A stretch of DNA of 64,000 nt from Asanoa ferruginea (GCF_003387075.1 NZ_QUMQ01000001.1:1426001-1490000), one strand, 5' to 3'. Positions 8,435 to 17,323 are shown, counted from the stretch's first letter. Notes: a model not told the origin generated them from the letters alone. Numbers and translations: made by a program.

Positions 8435-8644
8435 CAAGCGGGCTCCGCCAGCCCGAGGCGGCATTACCCACCCCAAGCAGTCGCCCGGCAAGCGGCTCCG
8501 CCAGCGGGAGCGGCATTACCCACCCCAAGCGGCGGCCCGGCAAGCGGCTCCGCGAGCGGGAGCGGCATTACCCACCCCAAGCAGTCGTCCAGCAAGCGGC
8601 TCCGCTAGCCCGAAGCGGCACTACCCACCCAAGCGGTCGCCCGG
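8435..8644. repeat. Four tandem 52-bp repeats
   Basis: Units start at 8435 (54 bp), 8489, 8541 and 8593 (52 bp each). Each begins CAAGCGG(G)CTCCGC and contains the block CGGCATTACCCACCC or a one-base variant. Units are directly abutted without unique spacers, so this is a satellite-like array and not CRISPR. Confidence 0.88.
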
Positions 8645-8732
8645 CACAAACGTCACCAGCAACCGCAAGCGCCAGACCCAAGCGGCCGCCCGGCCCAAGC
8701 GGCTCCGCCCTGCCCCGGCGTCGCGGGCTCGC

Positions 8733-8825
8733 CGGCGTGGCTACGTCGACACGCCGTAGCGACCCAATCCGCGCGAGATCTGGGTAAATAGATGTAGCTA
8801 TAGCTACATCTATTTACCTAGATCT
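8733..8825 (+). repeat. 93-bp composite palindromic element, copy 1
   Basis: A GC-rich hairpin CGGCGTG-N10-CACGCCG (8733-8756) is followed by a 19-nt spacer ending CCGCGCG (8757-8775). A 50-bp palindrome then spans 8776-8825 with 25-nt arms, one mismatch and the centre GTAGCTATAGCTAC. A second copy lies at 40199-40291 in the opposite orientation, with the same lengths throughout. Confidence 0.9.
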
Positions 8826-8878
8826 GCTGGATCAGCAGGCGCGGCAGCGCCGGGCGCGGATTAGACAACGAAATGTCT

Positions 8879-9025
8879 TGATCGTTTGCGGCGGATCTGC
8901 ACGATTCTGGCCTTGCGGCATGATCATGTGTGTCAGATCGGCACGACGCGCCGCACCAGGTGTCGATGGGCTGCAGACGATCACGCAAACCTGACCTGCC
9001 GGTGCCGGCCAGCCGCAAACGATCA
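8879..9025. repeat. Spaced 14-bp inverted repeat
   Basis: TGATCGTTTGCGGC at 8879-8892 and its exact complement GCCGCAAACGATCA at 9012-9025 enclose 119 bases. An imperfect related motif (GACGATCACGCAAAC) lies inside. It could be a structured non-coding RNA, a mini-element or a decayed transposon remnant; no transposase is present. Confidence 0.5.
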
Positions 9026-9391
9026 CCGACTCGGGCGGCCAGACTCGGCACGCTCACACCTCGGCGCCAACTCGCCGACCCGCCGACTCGCTGCCAAGTC
9101 GGCCGCAGGCCTTCTTGGGCGGTTGACCTTGACTACGCTGTCGACCCTTTCCTCTCTCGTGAATGGCCGGTCGCATGTCGTCTGGCAGCACGCATCGCAC
9201 GCCGGCCGTGGTCGGCGCCGTCCCGACGGTGCTCTTTGCCGCTGGCTAGGCGTCTACTGTGGATGCTCTGCCCACGGCGCCCACGCCCACGCGGCCCACC
9301 CGCCCACGCGACCCATGCCACGCACCGAGGTGACCTGTTGAGGCGTGCGGGAGACCACAGACCTGCTGGTCACCCCTGACCGGGCGCCGCC

Positions 9392-10495
9392 TCAGCTGCG
9401 CGTTCGGGGTTGCCGTCGGGTGAAGGCCGCGCGGATTGGGCCGACGCGGGTGGCCAGGCTGGCCAGGCCGCCCGGGAAGAAATACACCGCAAGGATGAAG
9501 ATGGCGCCCAGTACGAACAGTGGTTGGGAGAGTGGGCCCGGTAGGTCGGTGGCCAGGTTGGTCAGGCGGTTGTCCAGATACATGTACAAGATGCCGCCGA
9601 TGACTGGGCCCCAGCGCGTGCCGGGGCCGCCGAGCACGACCATCACCAGCAGCGACAGGGTCAGCTCCGAGCTGGTCACGTGTGGCGACGCGCCGCCGAC
9701 GACCAGCACGTAGACGATGCCGCCCAAAGCGGCCAGCCCACCCGCGAGGGTGAACGCCACCAGCTTGTAGCGGTAGGGGTCCAGCCCCAGTACGCCCACC
9801 CGGCGCTCGTCGTCGCGCAGGCCCGCGAGCACCCGGCCCGTCGGCGAACCCGCCACCCGGGCCACCACGAAGACGACCACCGCGACGTACGCCAGGGCCA
9901 GCCAGTAGAGGTTGACCGTGTTGGCCACGCCGACCAAGAAGTCGGGCAGGCCCGCGCCGCCGATTGGGAGGCCTTCCTCGCCGCCGGTCAGGCCGCCGAA
10001 GTCGCGGGCCACCAGGATCGCGCCGACCTGGGCGAACGCCAGCGTCACCATCGCGAACGCGATGCCGGCCGTGCGCAGCGCGATCGCGCCGAGCAGAGCG
10101 GCCAGAGTCGTGCTGCCGACCAGGGCGAACACCGCCGCCTGCCACAGCGGCAAGCCGGCGCGGGTGACCAGCACGTCGGTGCCGTAGATGCCGGCCGCGA
10201 AATAGAGCGCGTGCCCGAACGAGAGTAGGCCCGTGCGGCCGAAGAGCAGGTCGTAGCTCGCGGCCAGGCCACCGAAGACCAGGCAGGTGGCCAGCAACTG
10301 GAGGTTGCCGGGCGAGTTGAAGACGCCGTCGAGGATGCCGGGCAGGGGCAGCCTGAAGTAGGGCAGCACGGCGGCCACCACCAGCGCGAGCAGCGGTCCG
10401 AGGCCCAGAAGCCAACGCAACCGCCGAGCAGGCGCGAGTTCCGGCGGCGTCGCCGCGGGCGGCGCCTCGGCGCTCACCGGGACAGCCTGGGTCAT
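9392..10495 (-). CDS. livM: Branched-chain amino acid ABC transporter permease LivM
   Basis: A 367-residue integral membrane protein with about nine to ten hydrophobic helices and a ~30-residue cytoplasmic N-terminus. Family marks include GRTGLLSFGHALYFAAGIY near the second to third helix, and LGLDPYRYKLVAFTLAGGLAALGG in the conserved cytoplasmic loop (cited as LGLDPYRYK and FTLAGGLAAL). It is the last gene of the five-gene importer operon and its ATG overlaps the livH stop by four bases. It forms the transmembrane channel with LivH. The substrate is presumed to be a branched-chain amino acid or related amide; the family also includes urea and short-chain amide importers. Confidence 0.9.
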   Translation of the reverse strand: MTQAVPVSAEAPPAATPPELAPARRLRWLLGLGPLLALVVAAVLPYFRLPLPGILDGVFNSPGNLQLLATCLVFGGLAASYDLLFGRTGLLSFGHALYFAAGIYGTDVLVTRAGLPLWQAAVFALVGSTTLAALLGAIALRTAGIAFAMVTLAFAQVGAILVARDFGGLTGGEEGLPIGGAGLPDFLVGVANTVNLYWLALAYVAVVVFVVARVAGSPTGRVLAGLRDDERRVGVLGLDPYRYKLVAFTLAGGLAALGGIVYVLVVGGASPHVTSSELTLSLLVMVVLGGPGTRWGPVIGGILYMYLDNRLTNLATDLPGPLSQPLFVLGAIFILAVYFFPGGLASLATRVGPIRAAFTRRQPRTRS

Positions 10496-11382
10496 GCCGT
10501 GACCGCCCTTCCGGCGATGCCTTGCGGCCGGACCAGCAGCACGATCGCCAGCAGCGCGACCACGCAGATGTCGCCGAGCCCGGCGGTGCCGTAGTAGTTG
10601 ACGAACTGCTGGAGAAGACCGACCGCGACCGCGGCGTACGCGGAGCCGACCACCGAGCCCATCCCGCCGATCACGACGACGATGAACGCGAAGATCAGCA
10701 GAGAGCCGCCCTGCGCCGGTGAGACGGATCCGAAGTAGACCCCGCCCAGCGCACCGGCCAGCGCCGCCGCCGCGCCGCCGATCGCGAAAACCAGCGTGAA
10801 CGCCTTGCGCACGTCGATGCCCAGCGCGGTCACCATCTCGCGGTTCTCCACGCCCGCCCGGATCACCAGGCCGACCCGGGTGAACCGGAGGAAGAGCAGG
10901 AGCAACGCGAGTACGGCGGCCGCCGCCAACACCAGCAGCAGCGACGCGTTCGGGATGTGCGCGTCGCCGATCGCGGTCACCCGGCGGGTCCACTCAGGGC
11001 GCGGGAACGGCCGCGGGTCGGCGCCCCAGGTTGCCTGGAGCAGCGCCACCCCGGCCAGCGACAGGCCGACCGTGACCAGCACCTGCTCGATCGTCCGGCT
11101 GTAGAGCGGCCGGATCAGCACGAGTTCGACCAGCGCCGCGACGACCGCGCCGCAGACCACGCCGAACGCGGCGGCCAGCACGAAGCCGAAGCCCGTCGGG
11201 CCGGCACCCGGCAGGTGGTCGGCGGCCCACCAGGTCGCGTACGCGCCGACCGACAGGAACAGCCCGTGCGCGAAGTTGAGCACGTCGGCCAGGCCGAAGA
11301 CCAGCGACAGCCCGGAGGCGACCAGGAAGTAGAGCGCGGCCAGGCCGAGCCCGGTCAGCGTCAACAGGATGAACGTCGACAT
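10492..11382 (-). CDS. livH: Branched-chain amino acid ABC transporter permease LivH
   Basis: A 296-residue permease with eight or so membrane helices. Typical LivH segments are LSLVFGLADVLNFAHG near residues 26-41, and the EAA-like loop VENREMVTALGIDVRKAF (cited as ENREMVTALGID). The start codon overlaps the livF stop (TGATG) and its own end overlaps livM by ATGA, so translation is coupled. It pairs with LivM, while LivF and LivG supply ATP hydrolysis. Confidence 0.92.
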   Translation of the reverse strand: MSTFILLTLTGLGLAALYFLVASGLSLVFGLADVLNFAHGLFLSVGAYATWWAADHLPGAGPTGFGFVLAAAFGVVCGAVVAALVELVLIRPLYSRTIEQVLVTVGLSLAGVALLQATWGADPRPFPRPEWTRRVTAIGDAHIPNASLLLVLAAAAVLALLLLFLRFTRVGLVIRAGVENREMVTALGIDVRKAFTLVFAIGGAAAALAGALGGVYFGSVSPAQGGSLLIFAFIVVVIGGMGSVVGSAYAAVAVGLLQQFVNYYGTAGLGDICVVALLAIVLLVRPQGIAGRAVTA

Positions 11383-12110
11383 CAGGCCGGCACCCCCGCC
11401 GAGCCGACGCCGAGCAGCGCACGGGTCAGGTCCGGCTCGCCGAGCAACCGGTCGGCCGCGCCGGTCCAGGCGACGCGACCGGCGGCCAGGACGACCGCGT
11501 CCCGCGCCAACCGGCGTACAACGGCGAGGTTCTGCTCCACCAACAACACCGGCACGTGCTCGGCGACCGCTTCGAGCGCCTCCGCCACCTCCGTCACCAC
11601 CTTCGGGGCCAGACCCTTCGTCGGCTCGTCGACCAGCAGGAGGCGGTTGTCCGCGAGCAGCACCCGACCGATCGCCAGCATCTGCTGCTGCCCGCCGGAG
11701 AGCGTGCCGGCCCGCTGCTTGGCGCGTTTCGACAGCTCGGGAAAAAGCGCATAGACGCGGTCGTACGCCGGTGCCGCGCCCTTGCGTTCGGCCAGCCGCA
11801 GGTTCTCCGCGACGGTGAGCCCGGCGAACACGCAGCGGTCCTCGGGCACGTAGCCGAGCCCGCCGCGGACCAGCCGGTGCGTCGGGGTGTGCAGCGCGTC
11901 GACGGCGCCGATCCGGGCCGAACCGGTGACCTCACCACCGCGTGGTGTCAGGCCGACCAGCGCCCGCAACGTCGTGGTCTTGCCGACGCCGTTGCGGCCG
12001 ACCAGCGCGGTCACCCCCGAAGGCGCGACGGTGAACGAGACACCCTGGAGGATGTGCAGCCCGGCGATGCGGACGCTGAGGTCATCGACGCGCAGGATCG
12101 GCTCGGTCAT
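11382..12110 (-). CDS. livF: ABC transporter ATP-binding protein LivF
   Basis: A 242-residue ATPase with Walker A GRNGVGKTT, signature motif LSGGQQQ, Walker B LLLVDEPTKGLAP and the H-loop region replaced by the LivF-type VLLVEQNLAVV. It is the smaller of two ATPases in the liv operon, overlapping livG upstream and livH downstream. It energises import together with LivG at the inner face of the membrane. Confidence 0.93.
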   Translation of the reverse strand: MTEPILRVDDLSVRIAGLHILQGVSFTVAPSGVTALVGRNGVGKTTTLRALVGLTPRGGEVTGSARIGAVDALHTPTHRLVRGGLGYVPEDRCVFAGLTVAENLRLAERKGAAPAYDRVYALFPELSKRAKQRAGTLSGGQQQMLAIGRVLLADNRLLLVDEPTKGLAPKVVTEVAEALEAVAEHVPVLLVEQNLAVVRRLARDAVVLAAGRVAWTGAADRLLGEPDLTRALLGVGSAGVPA

Positions 12111-12865
12111 AGCCCCTCACCCAGGTAGGCCTCCTGCACGCCCCGGTGTGCCATCACGGCCTCGGGGGTGTCGCAGGCGAGCAGCGCGCCGTGGTGCATC
12201 ACGGCGATGCGGTCGGCCAGCTCCAGGATCACGTCCATGTGGTGCTCCACCATGAGGACCGACCGGCCAGTGGCGTCGGCACCCCGGGTCAGGCCGCGGA
12301 TGACCGCGACCAACTCGGGCACGTCTTCGGCGCTGACACCGGCCATCGGCTCGTCGAGCAGCAGCACGGTCGGCTCGCCGGCGAGCAGCAGGGCGATCTC
12401 CAGCTTGCGCTTCTCGCCGTGCGCCAAGGTGCCGGCCAACACGTCGCCCCGGTGGCCAAGGCCGACGGTCTCCAGCACCCCGTCGGCCGCCGAAGCAACG
12501 TCCTTGAACGACGCGGCCCGCCGCCACAGGGCCATCGAGCCGCCACGGTGGGCCTGGACGGCCAGCCGGACGTTCTCGCGTACCGGAAGCGAACCGAAGA
12601 CCGACGACGACTGGAAGGTCCGCCCGAGACCGCGCCGCGCGCGGCGGTGGGGCGGTAGGGCGGTGACGTCGTCATCGCCCAGCCAGACCGTGCCCGCGGT
12701 CGGCTTACGCAGCCCGCTGACCAGGTTGAACAGCGAGGTCTTGCCGGCGCCGTTGGGCCCGATGACGCCGAGGAACTCGCCGGGGGCGAGGGCGATGTCG
12801 ACACCGTCGACGATCGCTACCTCGCCCACCCGCCAGGTCAGCCCCTGTGTGCGGAGCACGGCCAA
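12107..12865 (-). CDS. livG: ABC transporter ATP-binding protein LivG
   Basis: About 252 residues. Walker A is GPNGAGKTS, the signature region is LAHGEKRKLEIA (LivG-type LSxGxQ variant with His), Walker B is LLLDEPMAGVS and the H-loop is LMVEHHMDVI. There is no ATG near the expected start. TTG at 12865 is chosen because AAGGG sits nine bases upstream; GTG at 12859 is an alternative. Five bases separate it from the binding-protein gene and its stop overlaps livF by ATGA. Confidence 0.9.
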   Translation of the reverse strand: MAVLRTQGLTWRVGEVAIVDGVDIALAPGEFLGVIGPNGAGKTSLFNLVSGLRKPTAGTVWLGDDDVTALPPHRRARRGLGRTFQSSSVFGSLPVRENVRLAVQAHRGGSMALWRRAASFKDVASAADGVLETVGLGHRGDVLAGTLAHGEKRKLEIALLLAGEPTVLLLDEPMAGVSAEDVPELVAVIRGLTRGADATGRSVLMVEHHMDVILELADRIAVMHHGALLACDTPEAVMAHRGVQEAYLGEGL

Positions 12866-12870
12866 CTCGC

Positions 12871-14064
12871 TCAGCCCTTCATCGCGGCCGCCGGTGGGGC
12901 GACCTCCTCGGGGGTGAGCGCCTTCTCGAGCTTGGCCGTGGTGCCGGTGAGGGTGGCCTGATACATCGGCTGGAGCAGGGCGTGGTCCTCGGCCCGGATA
13001 GTCAGCTTGCCCTTGACGCCGTCGAAGCTGTAGCCCTCGAGCGCGCTGACCATCTTGTCGACGTCGTCGCCACCCTCCTGGACCGCACGGACGATCATCT
13101 GTGCCGCCGTGAAGCCATCGGGGTTGAACAGGTCGAGCGTGCCGCCGACCGCGCTGCGGGCCGCCTGCGCGGCCGGGTTGTCGCTGGCGCCGTCGAAGTA
13201 GTGCGACAGGAACGAGATCTTCGCCCCGGCCGCGCCGAAGGTCGGCCAGGAGGCCCGGATGTCGAGGCCGGTGACCACCGTGGTGCTGGCCAGGATGCCC
13301 TGCTGGTCGAGGGTCTGCCACATCGCCGGGGCGGTGGTGCCCGCCCAGGCCACGAACAGCAGGTCCGGCTTCGCCGCCTTGAGCTGGCTGGCGAACGGGG
13401 TGAACTCGGTCGCGCTGGCCGGGGCGAGCACGCTGGTCACGGTCGCGCCGGCACCCCCGATGACCGCCTTGACCGCGGCCTCGTTGCTCTTGCCGAACGC
13501 GCTGTCCTGCCCGAAGACCACGACCTTCTTGCCGGCCGCGTCGCCGATGAACGACTTGGCCGTCATCACGTCCTGGTAGGACTGCCGTCCGGAGCGGAAC
13601 GTGTATTTGTTGACCCCGGTGATCGCGTCGGTCGCGGCCGGGCCGGAGATGAACAGCACCTTGTTCTGCGCGGCCAGGGGCGCGACCTGCAGCGCGACGC
13701 CGGAGGCTGTCGAGCCGGCAATGATCTTCGTGCCCTTGCCGATCAGGTCCTTGACCGCGGCGACCGCCTTGGCCGGATCACCGGCGTCGTCGACCTCGGT
13801 CACCTCGATCGCCCGGTCGCCCACCTTGTTGGTGCCGTTGGTGGCGTACGCGAGCCCGGCCTTGAATCCGTCGATGTATTGCTTGCCGTAGGAGGCCAGC
13901 GCCCCTGTCTGGGAGTGGACGATGCCGACCTTGACCGGGGCCGTGCTGGCGCCGCCACCCCCGGTTGCCGTTTCCTGCGGGCTGCCGCAGCCCGTGGCGG
14001 ATACCGCCACCGCTATCACTGTCGCGGCGGTGACGAACGCCCGCCGCATCGCCTTTACCGTCAT
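12871..14064 (-). CDS. livK: Amino acid ABC transporter substrate-binding lipoprotein
   Basis: A 397-residue exported lipoprotein. The signal peptide ends in a lipobox with Cys26 (VSATGC), followed by a Gly/Thr-rich linker. The mature part has the type I periplasmic binding fold of the Leu/Ile/Val-binding family (KVGIVHSQTGALASYGKQ, cited as VGIVHSQTGALASYG; GPAATDAI; SVLAPASATEF). It is the first and promoter-proximal gene of the operon, so it is likely the most abundant product. Upstream is a 27-bp palindrome. The gene sets the specificity of the importer; the ligand cannot be read from sequence alone. Confidence 0.9.
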   Translation of the reverse strand: MTVKAMRRAFVTAATVIAVAVSATGCGSPQETATGGGGASTAPVKVGIVHSQTGALASYGKQYIDGFKAGLAYATNGTNKVGDRAIEVTEVDDAGDPAKAVAAVKDLIGKGTKIIAGSTASGVALQVAPLAAQNKVLFISGPAATDAITGVNKYTFRSGRQSYQDVMTAKSFIGDAAGKKVVVFGQDSAFGKSNEAAVKAVIGGAGATVTSVLAPASATEFTPFASQLKAAKPDLLFVAWAGTTAPAMWQTLDQQGILASTTVVTGLDIRASWPTFGAAGAKISFLSHYFDGASDNPAAQAARSAVGGTLDLFNPDGFTAAQMIVRAVQEGGDDVDKMVSALEGYSFDGVKGKLTIRAEDHALLQPMYQATLTGTTAKLEKALTPEEVAPPAAAMKG

Positions 14065-14074
14065 GGCGACACAC

Positions 14075-14101
14075 GGTAGGGGTCACAGTGTGACCCCTAC
14101 C
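14075..14101. promoter_or_regulatory. 27-bp palindrome in front of the liv operon
   Basis: Perfect 13-bp arms GGTAGGGGTCACA (14075-14087) and TGTGACCCCTACC (14089-14101) around a single central base. The lack of a loop argues for a protein-binding operator rather than a terminator. It starts 11 bases upstream of the livK start codon, so bound protein would block initiation. Confidence 0.65.
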
Positions 14102-14146
14102 ATGTGGCGTGCGCCTATATATACGCCGATGAGATGTGCGGGACGC

Positions 14147-15262
14147 TTAGCGGTGCGTCGATGCGGGCAGCGCGGCGCGGGCGGCCACGGCAGTGTCCGG
14201 CTGGTCGGCGAACACGCCGTCGAGGCCGAGCGAGAAGAAGAGTTCGTACTCGGACGTGATGTCGCCGCGCGCGTTGGGGTCGGTGCCGATCCGATGGTCG
14301 ACCGCGAGGAACTGGTTCTCCGCCCGGAACGTCCAGGCGTGCACGATCAGCCCGTAGCGGTGCGCGTCGCGGATCACCGCGGTCGGCGCGAGCAGCTTGC
14401 CGGTGGCGTCCCGGGGCACCAGCAGGTTCTTGTTGGCGCCGATGCCGTCGGCGTAGCCCGAGATCCACCGCAGGTTGGCCGGCGAGACCAGGTCCTGGTA
14501 GGTGCGCGGGTCGCCGGCGACGACGAAGTCGTAGGGCCGGCCGGCGGCGTCGATCAACTGGGCCAGCCGCACGTCGGTCATCCGGGCCAGCTTGCGCAGG
14601 TTGGCCGTCTCGAACGACTGGACGATCACCGGCGAGCTCTTCCGGGTCAGGTCGTTGGCACGCAGGACGCGCACCAGCGGCTCCTCCAGCGCGAGCCCGA
14701 TCGACTGGAAGTAGGTCGGGTGCTTGGTCTCCGGGTAGATGCCGATCGTCCGGCCGAGCCGCTTGCTCTCGGCCCGGGCCAGGTCGATGACCTCCTGGAG
14801 GGTCGGGATCGGCAACTGGCCGTCGAAGGCGGTGTTGGCCACCCGCACCTGCGGCAGCCGCTCCTTTGCCCGCAGCGTCTTGAGCTCGGCCAGGGTGAAG
14901 TCTTCGGTGAACCAGCCGGTGACGGCGATCCCGTCGATGGTCTTGGTGGTCTTGCGCGCCGCGAACTCCGGGTGGTCGGCGACGTTGGTGGTGCCCGAGA
15001 TCTCGTTCTCGTGCCGGGCCACCAGCTTGCCGTCCTTGGTGGACACCAGGTCGGGCTCGATGAAGTCGGCGCCCAGCCGGATGGCCAGCCGGTAGGACTC
15101 GAGCGTGTGTTCGGGCCGGTAGCCGCTGGCGCCGCGGTGGCCGATGACCAGCGGCTCGTCGTGGTCCTGGCGCTGGCTGGCCACTGCGGCGGCGGGCGCG
15201 ATGCCGGTCGCCGCGATGCCGGCGCCGGCCAGGGTGAGGGATAGAGCAGTACGTCGTCGCAT
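14147..15262 (-). CDS. Secreted glycerophosphodiester phosphodiesterase
   Basis: A 371-residue GlpQ/UgpQ-family enzyme that hydrolyses glycerophosphodiesters to glycerol-3-phosphate and an alcohol. A Tat-like signal (MRRRTALSLTLAGAG, cleavage about residue 28) marks export. Catalytic and metal motifs are visible: IGHRGASGYRPEHT (HRG near residue 42), FIEPDLV (Glu/Asp), DGKLVARHE and IYPETKHP. Length and motif order match secreted actinobacterial members. It is transcribed alone; the gap to the liv operon holds a palindrome. Confidence 0.9.
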   Translation of the reverse strand: MRRRTALSLTLAGAGIAATGIAPAAAVASQRQDHDEPLVIGHRGASGYRPEHTLESYRLAIRLGADFIEPDLVSTKDGKLVARHENEISGTTNVADHPEFAARKTTKTIDGIAVTGWFTEDFTLAELKTLRAKERLPQVRVANTAFDGQLPIPTLQEVIDLARAESKRLGRTIGIYPETKHPTYFQSIGLALEEPLVRVLRANDLTRKSSPVIVQSFETANLRKLARMTDVRLAQLIDAAGRPYDFVVAGDPRTYQDLVSPANLRWISGYADGIGANKNLLVPRDATGKLLAPTAVIRDAHRYGLIVHAWTFRAENQFLAVDHRIGTDPNARGDITSEYELFFSLGLDGVFADQPDTAVAARAALPASTHR

Positions 15263-15330
15263 GGGCCGCAGTCAATCGATCTCGGGCGACCGGGGCTTGA
15301 CACGGCGGTGAACGTGGTAAGAAATGCCTG

Positions 15331-16665
15331 ATGCGCCGCACCCTGCAACACCCCGCCCGGCTTGTGCCGTTGGCGTTTCTCGGCGCCGTCGTGGTCGGGA
15401 CGCTGCTGATGATGCTGCCCGGGGCCCGCGTCGAGCCGGGCGGCACGCCGTTCGTCACCGCCCTGTTCACGGCCACCTCCGCGGTCTGCGTGACCGGCCT
15501 GTCGGTGGTCGACACGGCGACCTACTGGACCGGCTTCGGCCAGGTGCTGCTGACCGTGCTCACCCAGATCGGCGGTTTCGGCATCATGGCGCTGGCGACG
15601 CTGCTCGCGCTGCTGGTCTCACAGCGGCTGGGGCTGCGCAGCCGGCTGATGGCCCAGGCCGAGGACTCGTCGCTGAAACTCGGCGACGTGCGCTGGGTGT
15701 TGGGGCGGATCGCGCTGACCCAGGCGGCCTTCGAGATCGTCATCGCGGTGATCGTCGGCGGCCGGTTCTGGCTGGGGTACGACTTCCCGCTCGGCAAGGC
15801 CGCCTGGTACGGCGTGTTCCACGCGGTGCAGGCGTTCAACAACGCCGGCTTCGCGCTGTTCAGCAACTCGCTGGTCGGGTTCGTCGACGACGCGTGGATC
15901 TGCGTGCCGCTGACCATCGGGGTGATCGCCGGCGGCATCGGCTACCCGGTGCTGTTCGAGTTGTTCCGCGAGATCGGCAAGCCGTCGAAGTGGTCGACGC
16001 ACACCCGGCTGACCGTCTTCGGCGGCATCGTGCTGCTGGTCTTCGGCTTCCTCACGATCCTCGGCCTGGAGTGGAACAACCCCGGAACGCTCGGCCCGCT
16101 CGGCGTCGGCGAGAAGGTGCTGGCCGCCTTCTTCCAGGACGCGATGACCCGCTCCGGCGGGTTCAACACGGTCGACGTGGGTGCCTTCCACAGCGAGACG
16201 CTCGCGGTGTCGACCGGCTTGATGTTCATCGGCGGCGGCAGCGCCAGCACCGCCGGCGGCATCAAGCTGACCACGTTCTTCCTGCTCGCCTTCGTGATCC
16301 TGGCCGAACTGCGGGGCGAGCCCGACGTGGTGATCGGCAAGCGGCGGATAGCGGAGAGCACCCAGCGCCAGGCGATCACCGTCGCGCTGCTCGGCGTGGG
16401 GCTGGTCGCGGCCGGCACGTTCGGGCTGCTGGAGGCGACCGACGGCGTCGCCTTCGACGCGGCGCTCTTCGAGGTGACCTCGGCGTTCGCCACGGTCGGG
16501 CTGAGCACCGGGATCACCCCGACCCTGCCCAATTCCGGGCAGATCATCCTGGTCGTGCTGATGTTCATCGGCCGGGTGGGCACAATCGCGGTAGGGTCGG
16601 CGATCGCCCTCAACACCCAGCGCCGGCTCTACCGATACGCGGAGGAGCGACCCATCGTTGGCTGA
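15331..16665 (+). CDS. ktrB: K+ uptake membrane subunit (TrkH/KtrB family)
   Basis: A 444-residue potassium channel-like transporter made of repeated membrane-pore-membrane units. Selectivity-filter loops show the family glycines: SAVCVTGLSVVD, NNAGFALF, RSGGFNTVD, SAFATVGLSTG. It forms a complex with the RCK subunit encoded next, whose start lies inside the end of this gene (8-base overlap). The ATG at 15331 has only a weak Shine-Dalgarno sequence (GGTAAG). Confidence 0.93.
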   Translation: MRRTLQHPARLVPLAFLGAVVVGTLLMMLPGARVEPGGTPFVTALFTATSAVCVTGLSVVDTATYWTGFGQVLLTVLTQIGGFGIMALATLLALLVSQRLGLRSRLMAQAEDSSLKLGDVRWVLGRIALTQAAFEIVIAVIVGGRFWLGYDFPLGKAAWYGVFHAVQAFNNAGFALFSNSLVGFVDDAWICVPLTIGVIAGGIGYPVLFELFREIGKPSKWSTHTRLTVFGGIVLLVFGFLTILGLEWNNPGTLGPLGVGEKVLAAFFQDAMTRSGGFNTVDVGAFHSETLAVSTGLMFIGGGSASTAGGIKLTTFFLLAFVILAELRGEPDVVIGKRRIAESTQRQAITVALLGVGLVAAGTFGLLEATDGVAFDAALFEVTSAFATVGLSTGITPTLPNSGQIILVVLMFIGRVGTIAVGSAIALNTQRRLYRYAEERPIVG

Positions 16666-17323
16666 CATCGGAGACGACGACAACGTCGTGGTGATCGGGC
16701 TCGGCCGCTTCGGCGGCGCGGTCGCCGGTACCCTACAGAAGCTCGGCCACGAGGTGCTCGGCATCGACAGTGACCCCAAGCTGGTGCAGGAGTGGTCGGA
16801 GCGGCTCACCCATGTGGCCGAGGCCGACGCGACCGACGAGGAAGCCCTGCGCCAACTGGGCGTCGCCGACTTCACCCACGCGGTGGTCGGCATCGGCACC
16901 CACATGGAGCAGAGCGTGCTGACCGTGCTGGCGCTGGTCGAGATCGGCGTGCCGCACATCTGGGCCAAGGCGATCTCGGCGAAGCACGGCAAGATCCTGT
17001 CCTCGGTCGGCGCGACGAAGGTGATCTACCCGGAGTCGGCGATGGGCGACCGGGTCGCCCACCTGATCACCAGCCGCATGATCGACTTCATCGAGTTCGA
17101 CGACGACTTCGCGATCGCCAAGACCCGCGTGCCGAGCGCGAAGGTCGGCCAGACGCTGGCCGACCTGCACCTGCGCACCAAACACGGCGTCACGGTCGTC
17201 GGGGTGAAGGAGCCGGGCAAGCCGTTCGCGTTCGCGAACCCCGACACCGTCATCCCGGAGAACGCCACGCTGATCGTCTCCGGTCCCGCCGCCAAGGTGC
17301 AGAAGTTCGCGGCGACGACCTAA
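16658..17323 (+). CDS. ktrA: K+ uptake regulatory RCK subunit (TrkA/KtrA family)
   Basis: A 221-residue cytoplasmic regulator with one nucleotide-binding RCK_N domain (VVVIGLGRFGGAVA near residues 10-23, acidic IDSD at the end of beta-2) and a C-terminal RCK_C domain. The size fits single-RCK KtrA rather than the doubled TrkA. The initiator is TTG at 16658, preceded by GGAGGAG at 16641-16647. Its TAA stop shares bases with the stop of the convergent kinase gene. Confidence 0.92.
   Translation: MADIGDDDNVVVIGLGRFGGAVAGTLQKLGHEVLGIDSDPKLVQEWSERLTHVAEADATDEEALRQLGVADFTHAVVGIGTHMEQSVLTVLALVEIGVPHIWAKAISAKHGKILSSVGATKVIYPESAMGDRVAHLITSRMIDFIEFDDDFAIAKTRVPSAKVGQTLADLHLRTKHGVTVVGVKEPGKPFAFANPDTVIPENATLIVSGPAAKVQKFAATT

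Larger units (their letters stand above)
8022..9391. other. 1.37-kb gene-free, repeat-rich gap
   Basis: No frame here has a credible ribosome binding site, family motif or natural composition; the long plus-strand frames run through tandem repeats. It contains, in order, an ~85-bp direct repeat (8140-8345), four 52-bp tandem units (8435-8644), a 93-bp hairpin-palindrome element (8733-8825) and a 14-bp spaced inverted repeat (8879-9025). From 9026 to 9391 I see nothing definite. Confidence 0.75.

Noticed and set aside
8435-8644. CRISPR array
   Set aside because: The 52-bp units abut directly without unique spacers and no cas genes are present.
8176-8787. Plus-strand open frame across the tandem repeats
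   Set aside because: Low-complexity repeat translation with no ribosome binding site and no recognisable domain.
8776-8825. Protelomerase or dif-like recombination site
   Set aside because: The palindromic form is suggestive, but no recombinase gene or known core sequence supports it.
9392-10993. Longer start for LivM
   Set aside because: The ATG at 10495 overlaps the livH stop by ATGA and gives the normal family length; the longer frame is the livH shadow.
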